Below, one piece after another: positions 26,336 through 34,484 of a DNA stretch of 64,000 nt (its first letter is position 1; each line of letters opens with the position of its first letter). The notes beneath the pieces are model-generated. The model was given only the letters and a program-made list of their open reading frames with translations, did not search any database and was not told where the DNA came from. Origin of the DNA: Planktosalinus lacus (GTDB lineage Bacteria; Bacteroidota; Bacteroidia; Flavobacteriales; Flavobacteriaceae); assembly GCF_014640155.1 (NCBI RefSeq), contig NZ_BMGK01000003.1:248001-312000 (forward strand). Reading direction: 5' to 3'. A program made the position numbers and the translations under genes.

Positions 26336-27928
26336 TAAGGCTTCATATAGTTTAAAATCTTTTTCATATAAGTCGTCTCTGAATTTAAGATTGCCATTTT
26401 CACTCCAGGCGGACCAATATAATAAGTGTACCTGAACATCTCTATTCATTCTCGCTTCTGTGGTTTTGTTTGTTTTTACTAAATTTAAAATCTTTTCTAA
26501 ACTCCATTTTTCCTCGTCATCCAACAAATAGGCTGATAATTCAAATGGATTTTGAACTCTCACACAGCCTGAGCTCAAAGACCGGGTTGCACGCTCAAAA
26601 AAGCTTCTGGAGTTTGTGTCGTGTAAATAGACAGCATATTTATTTGGAAACATAAACTTTACAAGTCCAAGGGAATTATAGTTTCCGGGGCTTTGAACAT
26701 ATCGATAAGACACAGCATCACGTTGATTCCAATCTTCAGGTTTTATAACAGCTCCACTTCGGTCATACACAGTAATATTTTTATCTGTTAAATAAGAACG
26801 GTTTTTGGCTGTCGCCGGAATGATATCATTCTTTTTAATGGTTGGAGGGATGGTCCAGGTTGGATTAAAGACCAAATGTGTGAGTTTTGAGTTAAGAACC
26901 GGGGTTTTTCTAGAAGCTTTCCCCACGATGACCTTATGGGATCGTGTTGTATCATTATTGCGCACAACCTGCATTGAATAATCCGGGATATTTAAAATAA
27001 TGTATTCATCTCCAAAACTTCTTGGGTACCATCTCCATCGTTCCATATTGGCAATGATTTGCTGTTTTCTTTCAGCTGGAGTAATATTTAAAGCAGAAAG
27101 GGTTCCTGCGCCCACAACTCCATCTGGAGCAAGGCCATGTCGCATTTGAAATTTTTGTACAGCAAGTTCAGTTTCCTCATCAAATAGTAAAGTAAGGCTG
27201 TCTTTTGGGGACAGGTCTTTCCAAAATATCAAGCGTTCTTTTATAACAGCAACTTCTTCTAAACTATCCCCCAATCGTATTTTGTCTTCAATATCAATTC
27301 GGGGAAATGAGTTGATCTTGAATTCATCTATCAGCTTCAAAGCTTCTTTTAGTTGCTTATAAACTAAATGTTGTGGTTTTATCGATGCAATTGCTGCTTC
27401 AAAATCTTCATTTTGTAATTTCTTTAAAACAGTTAAATAATCAAATGAGTTTTCATTCAAAGTATAATCATTATAAAATTTATTTGGTTGAATCGAACCC
27501 CTACTTACTTTGATAAGGTACTTTAACAGTGTTTCTGTTAGTAAAATGTCATAGTTTACCAAATCGTTATCAGATAAGTTTGTGATGTTTTGCTCTTGTT
27601 TATCTATAGAATCTAGGGGAAAATGAGATTTAAATAAGCCTTCGTCTTCTAAATTGTAAAGTGTTTGTAATAAGTTGCCTCGAACAACATCAGAAACCCA
27701 AAAAGTTTTAAGGTTATTTTTCTGGTAGAAGGATAAAATAATCGAATCTTTAATCACAGCAAATGATGTTGAATCCATTGAATGCTGTTTTATTTTATTT
27801 TCTTTTGGTATCTTTAGCTTGATTTCTTCAAATGTTTTTTCAGGCATAGTTTCAACCTTTATACCATCTTTACAGGCGAAAAGAGATATGCTGATCGCAA
27901 TTAAAACTATGAGGTATTTTTTGATCAT
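26321..27928 (-). CDS. YcbB/LdtD-like L,D-transpeptidase lipoprotein
   Basis: The 535-residue protein has a lipoprotein signal (lipidated C19 in SLFACKDG) and a helical scaffold region (about 60-230). A peptidoglycan-binding domain follows (EETELAVQKFQMRHGLAPDG), then an L,D-transpeptidase domain with NIPDYSMQVVRNND, KFMFPNKYAVYLHDT and the catalytic Cys in LSSGCVRVQNP. It would form 3-3 cross-links in peptidoglycan. Its ATG overlaps the stop of the upstream GNAT gene (TAATG). Its 3' end overlaps a different transpeptidase gene. Confidence 0.9.
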   Translation of the reverse strand: MIKKYLIVLIAISISLFACKDGIKVETMPEKTFEEIKLKIPKENKIKQHSMDSTSFAVIKDSIILSFYQKNNLKTFWVSDVVRGNLLQTLYNLEDEGLFKSHFPLDSIDKQEQNITNLSDNDLVNYDILLTETLLKYLIKVSRGSIQPNKFYNDYTLNENSFDYLTVLKKLQNEDFEAAIASIKPQHLVYKQLKEALKLIDEFKINSFPRIDIEDKIRLGDSLEEVAVIKERLIFWKDLSPKDSLTLLFDEETELAVQKFQMRHGLAPDGVVGAGTLSALNITPAERKQQIIANMERWRWYPRSFGDEYIILNIPDYSMQVVRNNDTTRSHKVIVGKASRKTPVLNSKLTHLVFNPTWTIPPTIKKNDIIPATAKNRSYLTDKNITVYDRSGAVIKPEDWNQRDAVSYRYVQSPGNYNSLGLVKFMFPNKYAVYLHDTNSRSFFERATRSLSSGCVRVQNPFELSAYLLDDEEKWSLEKILNLVKTNKTTEARMNRDVQVHLLYWSAWSENGNLKFRDDLYEKDFKLYEALSNQL

Positions 27929-28881
27929 TAATTTGGGGTTTCTTGATTCATTTCTTTATACATAACAAAGTGAGTGCCAACATCAGGAATTTCAAAAGAA
28001 TCTCCAATAATTTTGTAGCCAAACTTTTCATAAAAGGGTATTGCTGCAATGCGTGCATTGAACCATAAAATGGTTACTTTCTTTTGAGTTGCTAATTGTT
28101 CTCCGATTTCAAGAAGCAACCTGCCATAACCTTTTGTTTTGTATTGGTCCAGAACTGCCATCCCCCTTAATTGTATTTGAGAGCCCTTGAATCCTAAATG
28201 TAGATTGTCATTGAAAGTTGCTACAGCAACCAATTTACCTTTTGAAAACAATCCAAAGTGAACGGTCGACTTTAATTCGTCCCCTTTAAAAACACAACTT
28301 GAAATTGGTTTTCCTTGCCTTAAAACAGCCTGTCTAATTGGAATTGTTTTTTCTGCGCTAATTTTTTTAATTTTTATATCAGGGTGTAAAACTCTATAAA
28401 AAAGTACAAGATCACCATCGTGATTCGCTTTAAATAAATAGTTCATCCCACACTTTAAAAGCACGTTGCAAGATGCTTTATTTAAAGGATCCACAAATCC
28501 ATAGACGGCATTAAAGTTAAAGTTTTTAAAACCAAATTGGATTACATCTTTGGTGGTCTCAGTTGCAAAACCTTTGCCCCAAAATTTTCTTTTCAATCGG
28601 TATCCTACTTCAACAAGATTTTCTTTGGGGTGGAATTTTAATCCACAAAACCCTAAGAACTCATTCGTTATTTTATCGCAAACGGCCCATCTTCCATAAC
28701 CATAAATGGAATAAGTGTTATAGTTTTTAATAAAATCTACTGCTTCATCTATGCTTGAAAATGGCGGGTCTCCTGTATATTTTATAACTTCAGGGTCGTA
28801 ATTCATTTCATAGAAATCTTTGGCATCCTCAAGTAAGAATTCCCTCAAATAAGTCCTTTTTGTTTCTAAAATGATTTTCAC
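27928..28881 (-). CDS. Fused double GNAT acetyltransferase
   Basis: This 317-residue protein joins two GNAT domains. Residues 1 to about 165 form a RimJ/RimL-like acetyltransferase (YLREFLLEDAKDFYEMNYDP, YRLKRKFWGKGFATET). Residues about 175-317 form a second, ElaA-like GNAT (RGMAVLDQYKTKGYGRLLLEIG, FYEKFGYKIIG). Both acetyl-CoA loops look intact. The start is GTG at 28881, sharing its G with the TAG stop of the preceding gene, which supports translational coupling. The next gene begins inside its stop codon. Substrates are unknown; the operon context (pepE, glsA) suggests amino acids or peptides. Confidence 0.8.
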   Translation of the reverse strand: MKIILETKRTYLREFLLEDAKDFYEMNYDPEVIKYTGDPPFSSIDEAVDFIKNYNTYSIYGYGRWAVCDKITNEFLGFCGLKFHPKENLVEVGYRLKRKFWGKGFATETTKDVIQFGFKNFNFNAVYGFVDPLNKASCNVLLKCGMNYLFKANHDGDLVLFYRVLHPDIKIKKISAEKTIPIRQAVLRQGKPISSCVFKGDELKSTVHFGLFSKGKLVAVATFNDNLHLGFKGSQIQLRGMAVLDQYKTKGYGRLLLEIGEQLATQKKVTILWFNARIAAIPFYEKFGYKIIGDSFEIPDVGTHFVMYKEMNQETPN

Positions 28882-29168
28882 TATTTTTTGATATCATTGT
28901 ATTTTTGATATCTGCTAAACTGAACTTCCACAAAAGGACATAACGGAACCACTTTGAGATTGTTTTCTCTGGCATAGTCTGCAAGTGCATCCAAAAGTTT
29001 TGTGCCAACACCTTTTCCTTTGAGTTCGGGTTTTACTTCTGTGTGATTTACAGTAATCTCATTTTTGTCTGTAAAACTATATTGCATTTCAGCTACAATT
29101 TTTTGTTCTTTTTCGATAAAAAAAAGCCCGTTTGTATTATTCTCCTTGTGTTTTATGTTGCTATCCAT
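28881..29168 (-). CDS. Small GNAT acetyltransferase, YjdJ-like
   Basis: This 95-residue protein matches the short GNAT group (YjdJ type). It has the acetyl-CoA loop VKPELKGKGVGTKLLDALAD and the typical C-terminal VVPLCPFVEVQFSRYQKY. No other domain is present, and the small size is normal for the group. Targets are unknown. It is 23 bases after glsA and overlaps the following GTG start by one base. Confidence 0.85.
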   Translation of the reverse strand: MDSNIKHKENNTNGLFFIEKEQKIVAEMQYSFTDKNEITVNHTEVKPELKGKGVGTKLLDALADYARENNLKVVPLCPFVEVQFSRYQKYNDIKK

Positions 29169-29191
29169 AATGAATTGTTTCTTAAAGTTAA

Positions 29192-30106
29192 TTAAAAAAT
29201 TGAAAGACCTGTTTTGGTTGTTAAGCGTTCCAAGGTTTCCATTCCCAAAAGAGAATTACCTTTTTGATTGAGTTTAGGACTCCATACCGCTGCACTGTAT
29301 TTTTCGGGATGTACAGTTACAATTCCTCCACCTACACCACTTTTTCCCGGCAGCCCAACCCTGAACGCAAATTCACCTGCTTCATCATAAAAACCACAGG
29401 TTTGCATAAGGGCATTGATTCTTTGCACTTTTATGGGGAGAATAACTTGTTCATTTGTTTCTAAAATTTTTCCTTCATTGGCAAAAAGCATAAAGGCACT
29501 TGCAAGCTCTTCACAACTCATAGCCAAAGAACATTGATAAAAATAAACATCCAGAATTGCATTGATATCATTTTTTATATTTCCAAACGATTTCATCAGG
29601 TTTGCCAATGCTGCATTTCTATGGCCGTGTTGTTTTTCACTTTGAGCTACTTTTTCATTAAAATTAATTGTGTGTTTTCCGGAAATTTTCCTTACAAACT
29701 TTAAGATTTCGTCCTTTGGGTTATCATATTCTGAAACCAATATATCTGAAATCACCAAAGCACCCGAGTTGATAAAAGGGTTTCTTGGAATCCCGTTTTC
29801 CCTTTCCAGCTGAAAAAGTGAATTGTATGCATTACCTGATGGTTCAACGTCCATTCGCTTCCATAAATCATCACCCAAGAGTTGCATAGCCAATGTTAAA
29901 CTAAAAACTTTTGAAATACTTTGAATTGAAAATCGTTCAGTAGAATCTCCAAATGAATGGTGATTGCCATCGATGCAATATAGGTGTAGACCAAACATTT
30001 CCGGATCTACTTTTGATAATTCGGGAATGTATGAAGCTACTTTACCATTGTTTGGAAAATCTTGAAGTTCATGTTCAATTTGGTGTATGATTTTTGAATA
30101 ATTCAT
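29192..30106 (-). CDS. glsA: Glutaminase A
   Basis: The 304-residue enzyme hydrolyses glutamine to glutamate and ammonia in the cytosol. The family Ser-x-x-Lys nucleophile is in FSIQSISKVFSLTLA, and the substrate motifs VEPSGNAYNS, NPFINSGALVISD, CSLAMSCEELASAF and GKSGVGGGIV are intact. Length is standard. Its ATG overlaps the pepE stop codon (TAATG), which makes translational coupling likely. Together with PepE it releases glutamate and ammonia from peptides and amides. Confidence 0.95.
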   Translation of the reverse strand: MNYSKIIHQIEHELQDFPNNGKVASYIPELSKVDPEMFGLHLYCIDGNHHSFGDSTERFSIQSISKVFSLTLAMQLLGDDLWKRMDVEPSGNAYNSLFQLERENGIPRNPFINSGALVISDILVSEYDNPKDEILKFVRKISGKHTINFNEKVAQSEKQHGHRNAALANLMKSFGNIKNDINAILDVYFYQCSLAMSCEELASAFMLFANEGKILETNEQVILPIKVQRINALMQTCGFYDEAGEFAFRVGLPGKSGVGGGIVTVHPEKYSAAVWSPKLNQKGNSLLGMETLERLTTKTGLSIF

Positions 30107-30813
30107 TAAATGATTGTTTGTAAATCGGTAGTTGGATTAACTTCAAAAGGATCTTTATTTTGTAAAAACACTCTAGCTGTTAATTGTCCCTTTAGTGAAA
30201 TTACTTTTCCTTTTAGTTCAAGCCAGCTCGCTTCTCTAAGACCAATAACCGGTAAATTATTAAGGCTGTGAAATTCTTTAATCCGAGTTTCACGGGTTTC
30301 TCCCATATGAGTTGAATTTGGTGTAGGGTCAAGGTAATGTGGATTTAAATTAAAAGGCAAAATACCAAGTGTTTTAAAGCTTGGGGGATACACTATAGGC
30401 ATGTCGTTTGTAGTTTGCATTGTCAACCCGCAAATATTGCTTCCTGCACTGGTTCCCAGGTAAGGTGTGCCGTTGAGAATGTTTTCACGAAGCGTTTGCA
30501 TCACGTCCATTTTATAAAGTTCATTTACAAGTCTAAAGGTGTTTCCTCCTCCTGTAAAGATACCTTCAGCTTTATTTAAAGCCTCGACAGGGTTGGAAAA
30601 GGTGTGCAATCCAACAACGTTCTTTCCAATATGTTTGAAAGCCTCCAGCGCTTTTTGTGTATATGCATCACAACTCATTCCACCAGGTTGTGCATAGGGA
30701 ATAAATAAAACCTCATTTGTATGACTGTATAAATCAGAAAGATGAGGTAATAAATAGTCTAAATATTTGCCTCCATAGATGGTTGATGTGCTGGCGATTA
30801 TGCAGTTTTTCAT
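30106..30813 (-). CDS. pepE: Dipeptidase E (alpha-aspartyl dipeptidase)
   Basis: This S51-family peptidase cleaves dipeptides with N-terminal aspartate. The 235 residues contain the nucleophile Ser in YLGTSAGSNICGL, the ligand region EGIFTGGGNTFRLV, and the His-bearing NLNPHYLDPTPN. No signal peptide is present, so it acts in the cytosol. It is the first gene of the leftward operon pepE-glsA-GNAT-GNAT/GNAT-ldt. Confidence 0.93.
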   Translation of the reverse strand: MKNCIIASTSTIYGGKYLDYLLPHLSDLYSHTNEVLFIPYAQPGGMSCDAYTQKALEAFKHIGKNVVGLHTFSNPVEALNKAEGIFTGGGNTFRLVNELYKMDVMQTLRENILNGTPYLGTSAGSNICGLTMQTTNDMPIVYPPSFKTLGILPFNLNPHYLDPTPNSTHMGETRETRIKEFHSLNNLPVIGLREASWLELKGKVISLKGQLTARVFLQNKDPFEVNPTTDLQTII

Positions 30814-30844
30814 TATTTAAATTTATTATTTAATTGCTTTCGGC

Positions 30845-30871
30845 TTAAAACACCTTTAAAATGTGTTTTAA
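30845..30871. repeat. 9-bp inverted repeat upstream of pepE
   Basis: TTAAAACAC and GTGTTTTAA are separated by nine bases. The site is 32 bases before the pepE start on the minus strand and could be an operator or 5'UTR hairpin. No T-tract follows, so it is not a terminator. Confidence 0.4.
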
Positions 30872-30888
30872 TGGAAAGTCATTTACCA

Positions 30889-30896
30889 CAAAATTA
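30889..30896 (-). promoter_or_regulatory. Possible -7 element for the pepE operon
   Basis: TAATTTTG on the minus strand fits TAnnTTTG, 76 bases upstream of pepE. No TTG was found at the right distance. Confidence 0.3.
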
Positions 30897-30981
30897 ATAC
30901 ATTAAAGCTACATTATTTTGATTGACTCAGTTTTAACACTTGTTTAAATTCGTGGTTGAATTTTTAAATGTAAATTTATAT

Positions 30982-31800
30982 ATGCAAAAATTATTATTAG
31001 TTTTTCTATTTGTAATTCCATTTGTAACTTTTTCACAAGAGATTGACAGGGTTTTGGTACAGGGAAAAATAACTGCACCTCCCGGAGAAGACTTGGAAGG
31101 CATTTCAATATATAATACATCTTCACAAAAAGGAACAATATCTGATGCCGAAGGTGTATTTCAAATAAAAGTAGGATTGAATGACAGGGTTCTTTTTTCT
31201 GCACTACAATTTCAAAAATTCACCGTTATTGTTGATGAAGGGGTTTTGGAAACCCAACAAATGAAAATTTATGTGAATCCCGCTGTAATGCAGCTTGACG
31301 AAGTGATTGTAAGGCCTCATGACCTTACCGGAAACATCCATGTGGACGTGAGCCGTATCAAAACAACTGATTTGGCTCTTGATCTAAACCTCTCTTGGGA
31401 AAGTATGGAGTTTGATTATGAGTTTAGTGCTGATCAAAGCAGTGCTGTTGAAAACTCAGCTTTACAAGAAGTACAACCTGCAGGGCTTAATATTTTGTAT
31501 CCTTTTGCATTGTTGGCTGATTTGCTTTTTAAATCAGATGCCAAAGCTGAAAGAAAAGGCAGGATGACAACACTGGAAGAGATGAAATTAAAGGATGGTT
31601 CAACAATCGCTATCAAGCAACGATTTTCTGAACGTTATTTTACAGAAACCTTAAAAATTAAAAAAACAGACATTGACAACTTTCTTTATTTTGTAAATGA
31701 AAATGGTTTTACAACTGAGTTATTAAGGGAACACAACGAATTAAAGTTAATGGATTTTTTAGAAAAACAACAAAAAATCTATTTATCTCAATCTAAATAA
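30982..31800 (+). CDS. Secreted protein with carboxypeptidase-regulatory-like domain
   Basis: I take the ATG at 30982, which gives a clean signal peptide (MQKLLLVFLFVIPFVTFSQ) and 272 residues; the frame is open 42 bases further upstream but those codons do not fit a signal. Residues about 25-105 form a carboxypeptidase D regulatory-like beta domain (VLVQGKITAPPGEDLEGISI, LDEVIVRPHDLTGNI), as at the start of TonB-dependent receptors, but no receptor follows. The C-terminal half is mostly helical and polar. It is probably periplasmic or attached to the outer membrane; the function is unknown. Confidence 0.8.
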   Translation: MQKLLLVFLFVIPFVTFSQEIDRVLVQGKITAPPGEDLEGISIYNTSSQKGTISDAEGVFQIKVGLNDRVLFSALQFQKFTVIVDEGVLETQQMKIYVNPAVMQLDEVIVRPHDLTGNIHVDVSRIKTTDLALDLNLSWESMEFDYEFSADQSSAVENSALQEVQPAGLNILYPFALLADLLFKSDAKAERKGRMTTLEEMKLKDGSTIAIKQRFSERYFTETLKIKKTDIDNFLYFVNENGFTTELLREHNELKLMDFLEKQQKIYLSQSK

Positions 31801-31826
31801 ATTGTTTACAGGGAGCAGAAACTTTC

Positions 31827-31834
31827 TATATTTG
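31827..31834 (+). promoter_or_regulatory. -7 element directly before tatA
   Basis: TATATTTG fits TAnnTTTG, with TTG 22 bases upstream (31802-31804). It ends only four bases before the tatA ATG, so transcripts from it would have almost no leader. Confidence 0.5.
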
Positions 31835-31838
31835 CACT

Positions 31839-32126
31839 ATGATTTTCAATGTACATTTTTTATTTATCAGTGGAGCCGAAATAGGATTTATACTTTTTAT
31901 AGTCCTGATGGTGTTTGGCTCTGACAAAGTGCCAGAAATTGCCCGTGGACTAGGAAAAGGAATACGTCAAATCAAAAATGCAACCAACGACCTAAAAAGT
32001 GAAATTAGTAAGGGAGCCAAGGACCAAGGTATTGATGTTGATATTAGTAAAGATGTTAAAAACGAAATCGATAAAGTTAAAGAAGATGTTGACGAAATCA
32101 CCGGACCCATTAAACGTCAGTTTTAA
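31839..32126 (+). CDS. tatA: Sec-independent (twin-arginine) translocase TatA/E subunit
   Basis: The 95-residue protein has one membrane helix (about 10-26), then the hinge FGSDKVPEIARGLGKGI and an amphipathic helix RQIKNATNDLKSEISK, all typical of TatA. A charged tail with repeated Lys, Asp and Glu follows. TatA oligomers form the transport pore for folded proteins together with TatC, which is not in this window. Its TAA stop overlaps the ATG of the next gene (TAATG). Confidence 0.92.
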   Translation: MIFNVHFLFISGAEIGFILFIVLMVFGSDKVPEIARGLGKGIRQIKNATNDLKSEISKGAKDQGIDVDISKDVKNEIDKVKEDVDEITGPIKRQF

Positions 32127-32683
32127 TGTTTAAAACCCTGAAAGAGTGGGATAGAAGCCTCTTTGTATATCTTAATAATTCAGGGCTGGAATCTTGGGAT
32201 AATTTTTGGCTGTTGGTTACAAACACTTTATTTTGGACACCACTATTTGTCTTAATAATTTATTTAATTTTCAAATTTTATAAATCAACAGAAGCCCGAA
32301 TTGTTTTAGCTTATTTTTTACTTGCATTGGGTGTGAGCTTGCTTTTAATGATCTCAACAAAATATGCAATTGCGCGTTTGCGCCCCAATAATATTCCTGA
32401 ACTTGCCGATTTAATTAGAGTACTTCATCAACCAGTGAGTTATAGTTTTTATTCTGGTCACGCTTCAAGTTCTTTTTTGATTGCCACTTTTGCTGTATTA
32501 ATTTTAAGAAAATACAATCATTTTGTTTGGTTGATTTTTGTATTTCCGTTGCTGTTTACTTTAAGCAGGATTTTTGTTGGAGTTCACTTTCCAAGTGATT
32601 TGATTTTTGGTTCCTTTATGGGGTTCATAGTAGCAATACTATTTTATAAATTTAGCAAAACGAAAATCAATAAGAATGGTTAG
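32126..32683 (+). CDS. PAP2-family membrane phosphatase
   Basis: The 185-residue protein has about five membrane helices and the three PAP2 motifs: KYAIARLRPNN, YSFYSGHASSSF and SRIFVGVHFPSD. The catalytic histidines are in SGH and GVHFPSD. It probably removes phosphate from undecaprenyl pyrophosphate or another lipid phosphate. It is translationally coupled with tatA and converges with an O-methyltransferase gene two bases away, with no terminator between them. Confidence 0.9.
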   Translation: MFKTLKEWDRSLFVYLNNSGLESWDNFWLLVTNTLFWTPLFVLIIYLIFKFYKSTEARIVLAYFLLALGVSLLLMISTKYAIARLRPNNIPELADLIRVLHQPVSYSFYSGHASSSFLIATFAVLILRKYNHFVWLIFVFPLLFTLSRIFVGVHFPSDLIFGSFMGFIVAILFYKFSKTKINKNG

Positions 32684-32685
32684 AA

Positions 32686-33327
32686 CTATTTAACTCTACT
32701 TATAGTAAGGCCATCCCTTATGGGTAAGAGAACGCTTTCAACTTTTGGGTGCTTATTGATTAATTTATTGTAAGCCACTAAAGCAGCAGTATCAATATCA
32801 TCCTTTTTTATTTTTCTCAACACTTTTCCACTCCACAAAACATTGTCAGAAAGTATGATTCCTCCCCGTTTCATTTTAGGTAAAATCAGTTCAAAATAAT
32901 TGCTGTAATTTTCTTTATCAGCGTCTATAAATACTAAGTCAAATGTTTGATCAATAGTAGGAATAATTTCTAGTGCTTTTCCCACATGTTGCACAATTTG
33001 TTTTCCATAACCAGAAAGGTCAAAATATTTTCGCTGCAGCGAAAAAAGCTCTTCGTTGTGGTCAATAGTATGTAAAACTCCATCTTGTTGGATGCCCTCT
33101 ATCATACACAATGCAGAATATCCTGTATATGTGCCTATTTCTAATATTGTTTTGGGATTCACCATTTTGGAAATCATGCTCAACACCCTACCTTGATAGT
33201 GTCCGCTAAGCATGCGTGGTTGCATCACTTTTGTCCAGGTTTCCCGATTGAGTTGTTTAAGTAATTCAGGTTCTTCCTGAGTGTGGTGTTCCACATAGTC
33301 CTCAAGTTCTTCAGAAATAAATTCCAT
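32686..33327 (-). CDS. O-methyltransferase, class I
   Basis: The 213-residue protein belongs to the catechol/caffeoyl-CoA O-methyltransferase-like group. Motif I is TILEIGTYTGYSALCMIE, the metal-binding region is FDLVFIDADKENYSNY, and ILSDNVLWSGKVL follows. Such enzymes methylate vicinal hydroxyls with SAM and a divalent metal. It is coupled to the ACMSD gene through TAATG, so it is the last gene of the aminomuconate operon. Its substrate is unknown. A hydroxylated kynurenine-pathway product is possible but unproven. Confidence 0.85.
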   Translation of the reverse strand: MEFISEELEDYVEHHTQEEPELLKQLNRETWTKVMQPRMLSGHYQGRVLSMISKMVNPKTILEIGTYTGYSALCMIEGIQQDGVLHTIDHNEELFSLQRKYFDLSGYGKQIVQHVGKALEIIPTIDQTFDLVFIDADKENYSNYFELILPKMKRGGIILSDNVLWSGKVLRKIKKDDIDTAALVAYNKLINKHPKVESVLLPIRDGLTISRVK

Positions 33328-34409
33328 TATCCGGTAATTCTTTTAATCAATTTTTGTTTTGCTTGCTCATCATCGCCGCACAGCCATTGAATCACATTAT
33401 CACTCCAAATCGCATCACATTCACTTTCGGTCAAAATGTTTTGTTCTTTTGCTAAATCTAGTATTTTACCTGGATAAGAGGATTGTTTTTCACTTTCCAT
33501 CTCTCCAAGAGGGTAAGGGTCATCAAGACCCATAATAACTTGCTTTGAAGTTTGGTTTTTAACCAACAACCCAAGTGAGCCGGTATCATGAACGAGTGTA
33601 TCAAAAAAGATATTTTTATGGGCAACAGCTTTTCGTGGATGATGTTTTCCTTCAAAGAGGTCAGGGCGACCGTCAAAACCTTGTATGCGTCGTCCCAGGT
33701 TGATTTGTGCTAATTGTCCGCCGTGGGCAAAACAAGTGCGCATTCCGGGAAATCTATCCTGATAACCATTCAGAGTTAAAAAGTGGTAAGCATCTGCACA
33801 CTGCGCCAGCATCCAGATGAGATGAAAACGCCAGGAAGTGTTTTCCAAAAGAATAAATTTTTCACCATCATAGGGATGAATTTCAACGGCGAGATTGTAT
33901 TTACTTACCAGTTCGAAAAGTTCTTCATTCTCTTCATCAAAAATACATCTCCAAGTGCCAATGGTATCCATATAGTGTGTAGGTAAACACAATAATTGCA
34001 TTCCCAATTCTTCTACACAGCGTTCCACTTCCCACATAGCACCTTTTAAAAGCCCGGGATGCACTACAAAGCCTGTAGTGAATTTTGAAGGGTTTTCGTG
34101 TTGAATACGAGCGTTAAAATCGTTTTGAAAACGCAGCGCCTGTTTCATTTCTTCCACCCGCAATCCGTTGCCATACAATTGGGAAAGGTTCAGTACGACA
34201 GCGTGGTCAATTTTGTTTCGTTCCATCCACTCCAACTTTTCGTTGAGGAAAAAACTTGAATCTGTCACCGGGCGACTCCAGTTTTTTTGAAGCATAAACT
34301 TGCGGTCTTTATCTACCCAAAAGATGCCCTTATCTTTCATGAATTGGGGGATTTCTTCCGGATAGGGAAGCAGGTGAGAGTGGCCGTTTATTCTTAGTTT
34401 CTTTTCCAT
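33327..34409 (-). CDS. 2-amino-3-carboxymuconate-6-semialdehyde decarboxylase (ACMSD) type amidohydrolase
   Basis: I choose the ATG at 34409, giving 360 residues that begin MEKKLRINGHSHLLPYPEEI. The frame stays open to 34460, but that part overlaps a repeat-like palindrome and lacks family features. The metal-binding HxH is H10-S-H12, and further ligands lie in EIHPYDGEK, CFAHGGQL and GLDDPYPLGE, the last being the ACMSD signature region. ACMSD decarboxylates the ring-opened product of 3-hydroxyanthranilate. Its neighbours, a semialdehyde dehydrogenase and an aminomuconate deaminase, strongly support this role. Confidence 0.88.
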   Translation of the reverse strand: MEKKLRINGHSHLLPYPEEIPQFMKDKGIFWVDKDRKFMLQKNWSRPVTDSSFFLNEKLEWMERNKIDHAVVLNLSQLYGNGLRVEEMKQALRFQNDFNARIQHENPSKFTTGFVVHPGLLKGAMWEVERCVEELGMQLLCLPTHYMDTIGTWRCIFDEENEELFELVSKYNLAVEIHPYDGEKFILLENTSWRFHLIWMLAQCADAYHFLTLNGYQDRFPGMRTCFAHGGQLAQINLGRRIQGFDGRPDLFEGKHHPRKAVAHKNIFFDTLVHDTGSLGLLVKNQTSKQVIMGLDDPYPLGEMESEKQSSYPGKILDLAKEQNILTESECDAIWSDNVIQWLCGDDEQAKQKLIKRITG

Positions 34410-34415
34410 ATTGTT

Positions 34416-34433
34416 TTCCCGCCTGGATGGGAA
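34416..34433. repeat. Imperfect TTCCC...GGGAA palindrome
   Basis: TTCCCGCC and GGATGGGAA form an imperfect inverted repeat similar to the perfect palindrome at 56004-56023. It lies in the leader of the ACMSD gene. Confidence 0.45.
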
Positions 34434-34484
34434 TCTTATTATATAATTTGAAGAATTCACTTCAAATTTAATGAATTTTAAATT

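Noticed and set aside
34410-34460. Longer N-terminus for the ACMSD-type protein
   Set aside because: The extra codons cover a palindrome-like repeat, while the metal-binding N-terminus begins naturally at 34409.
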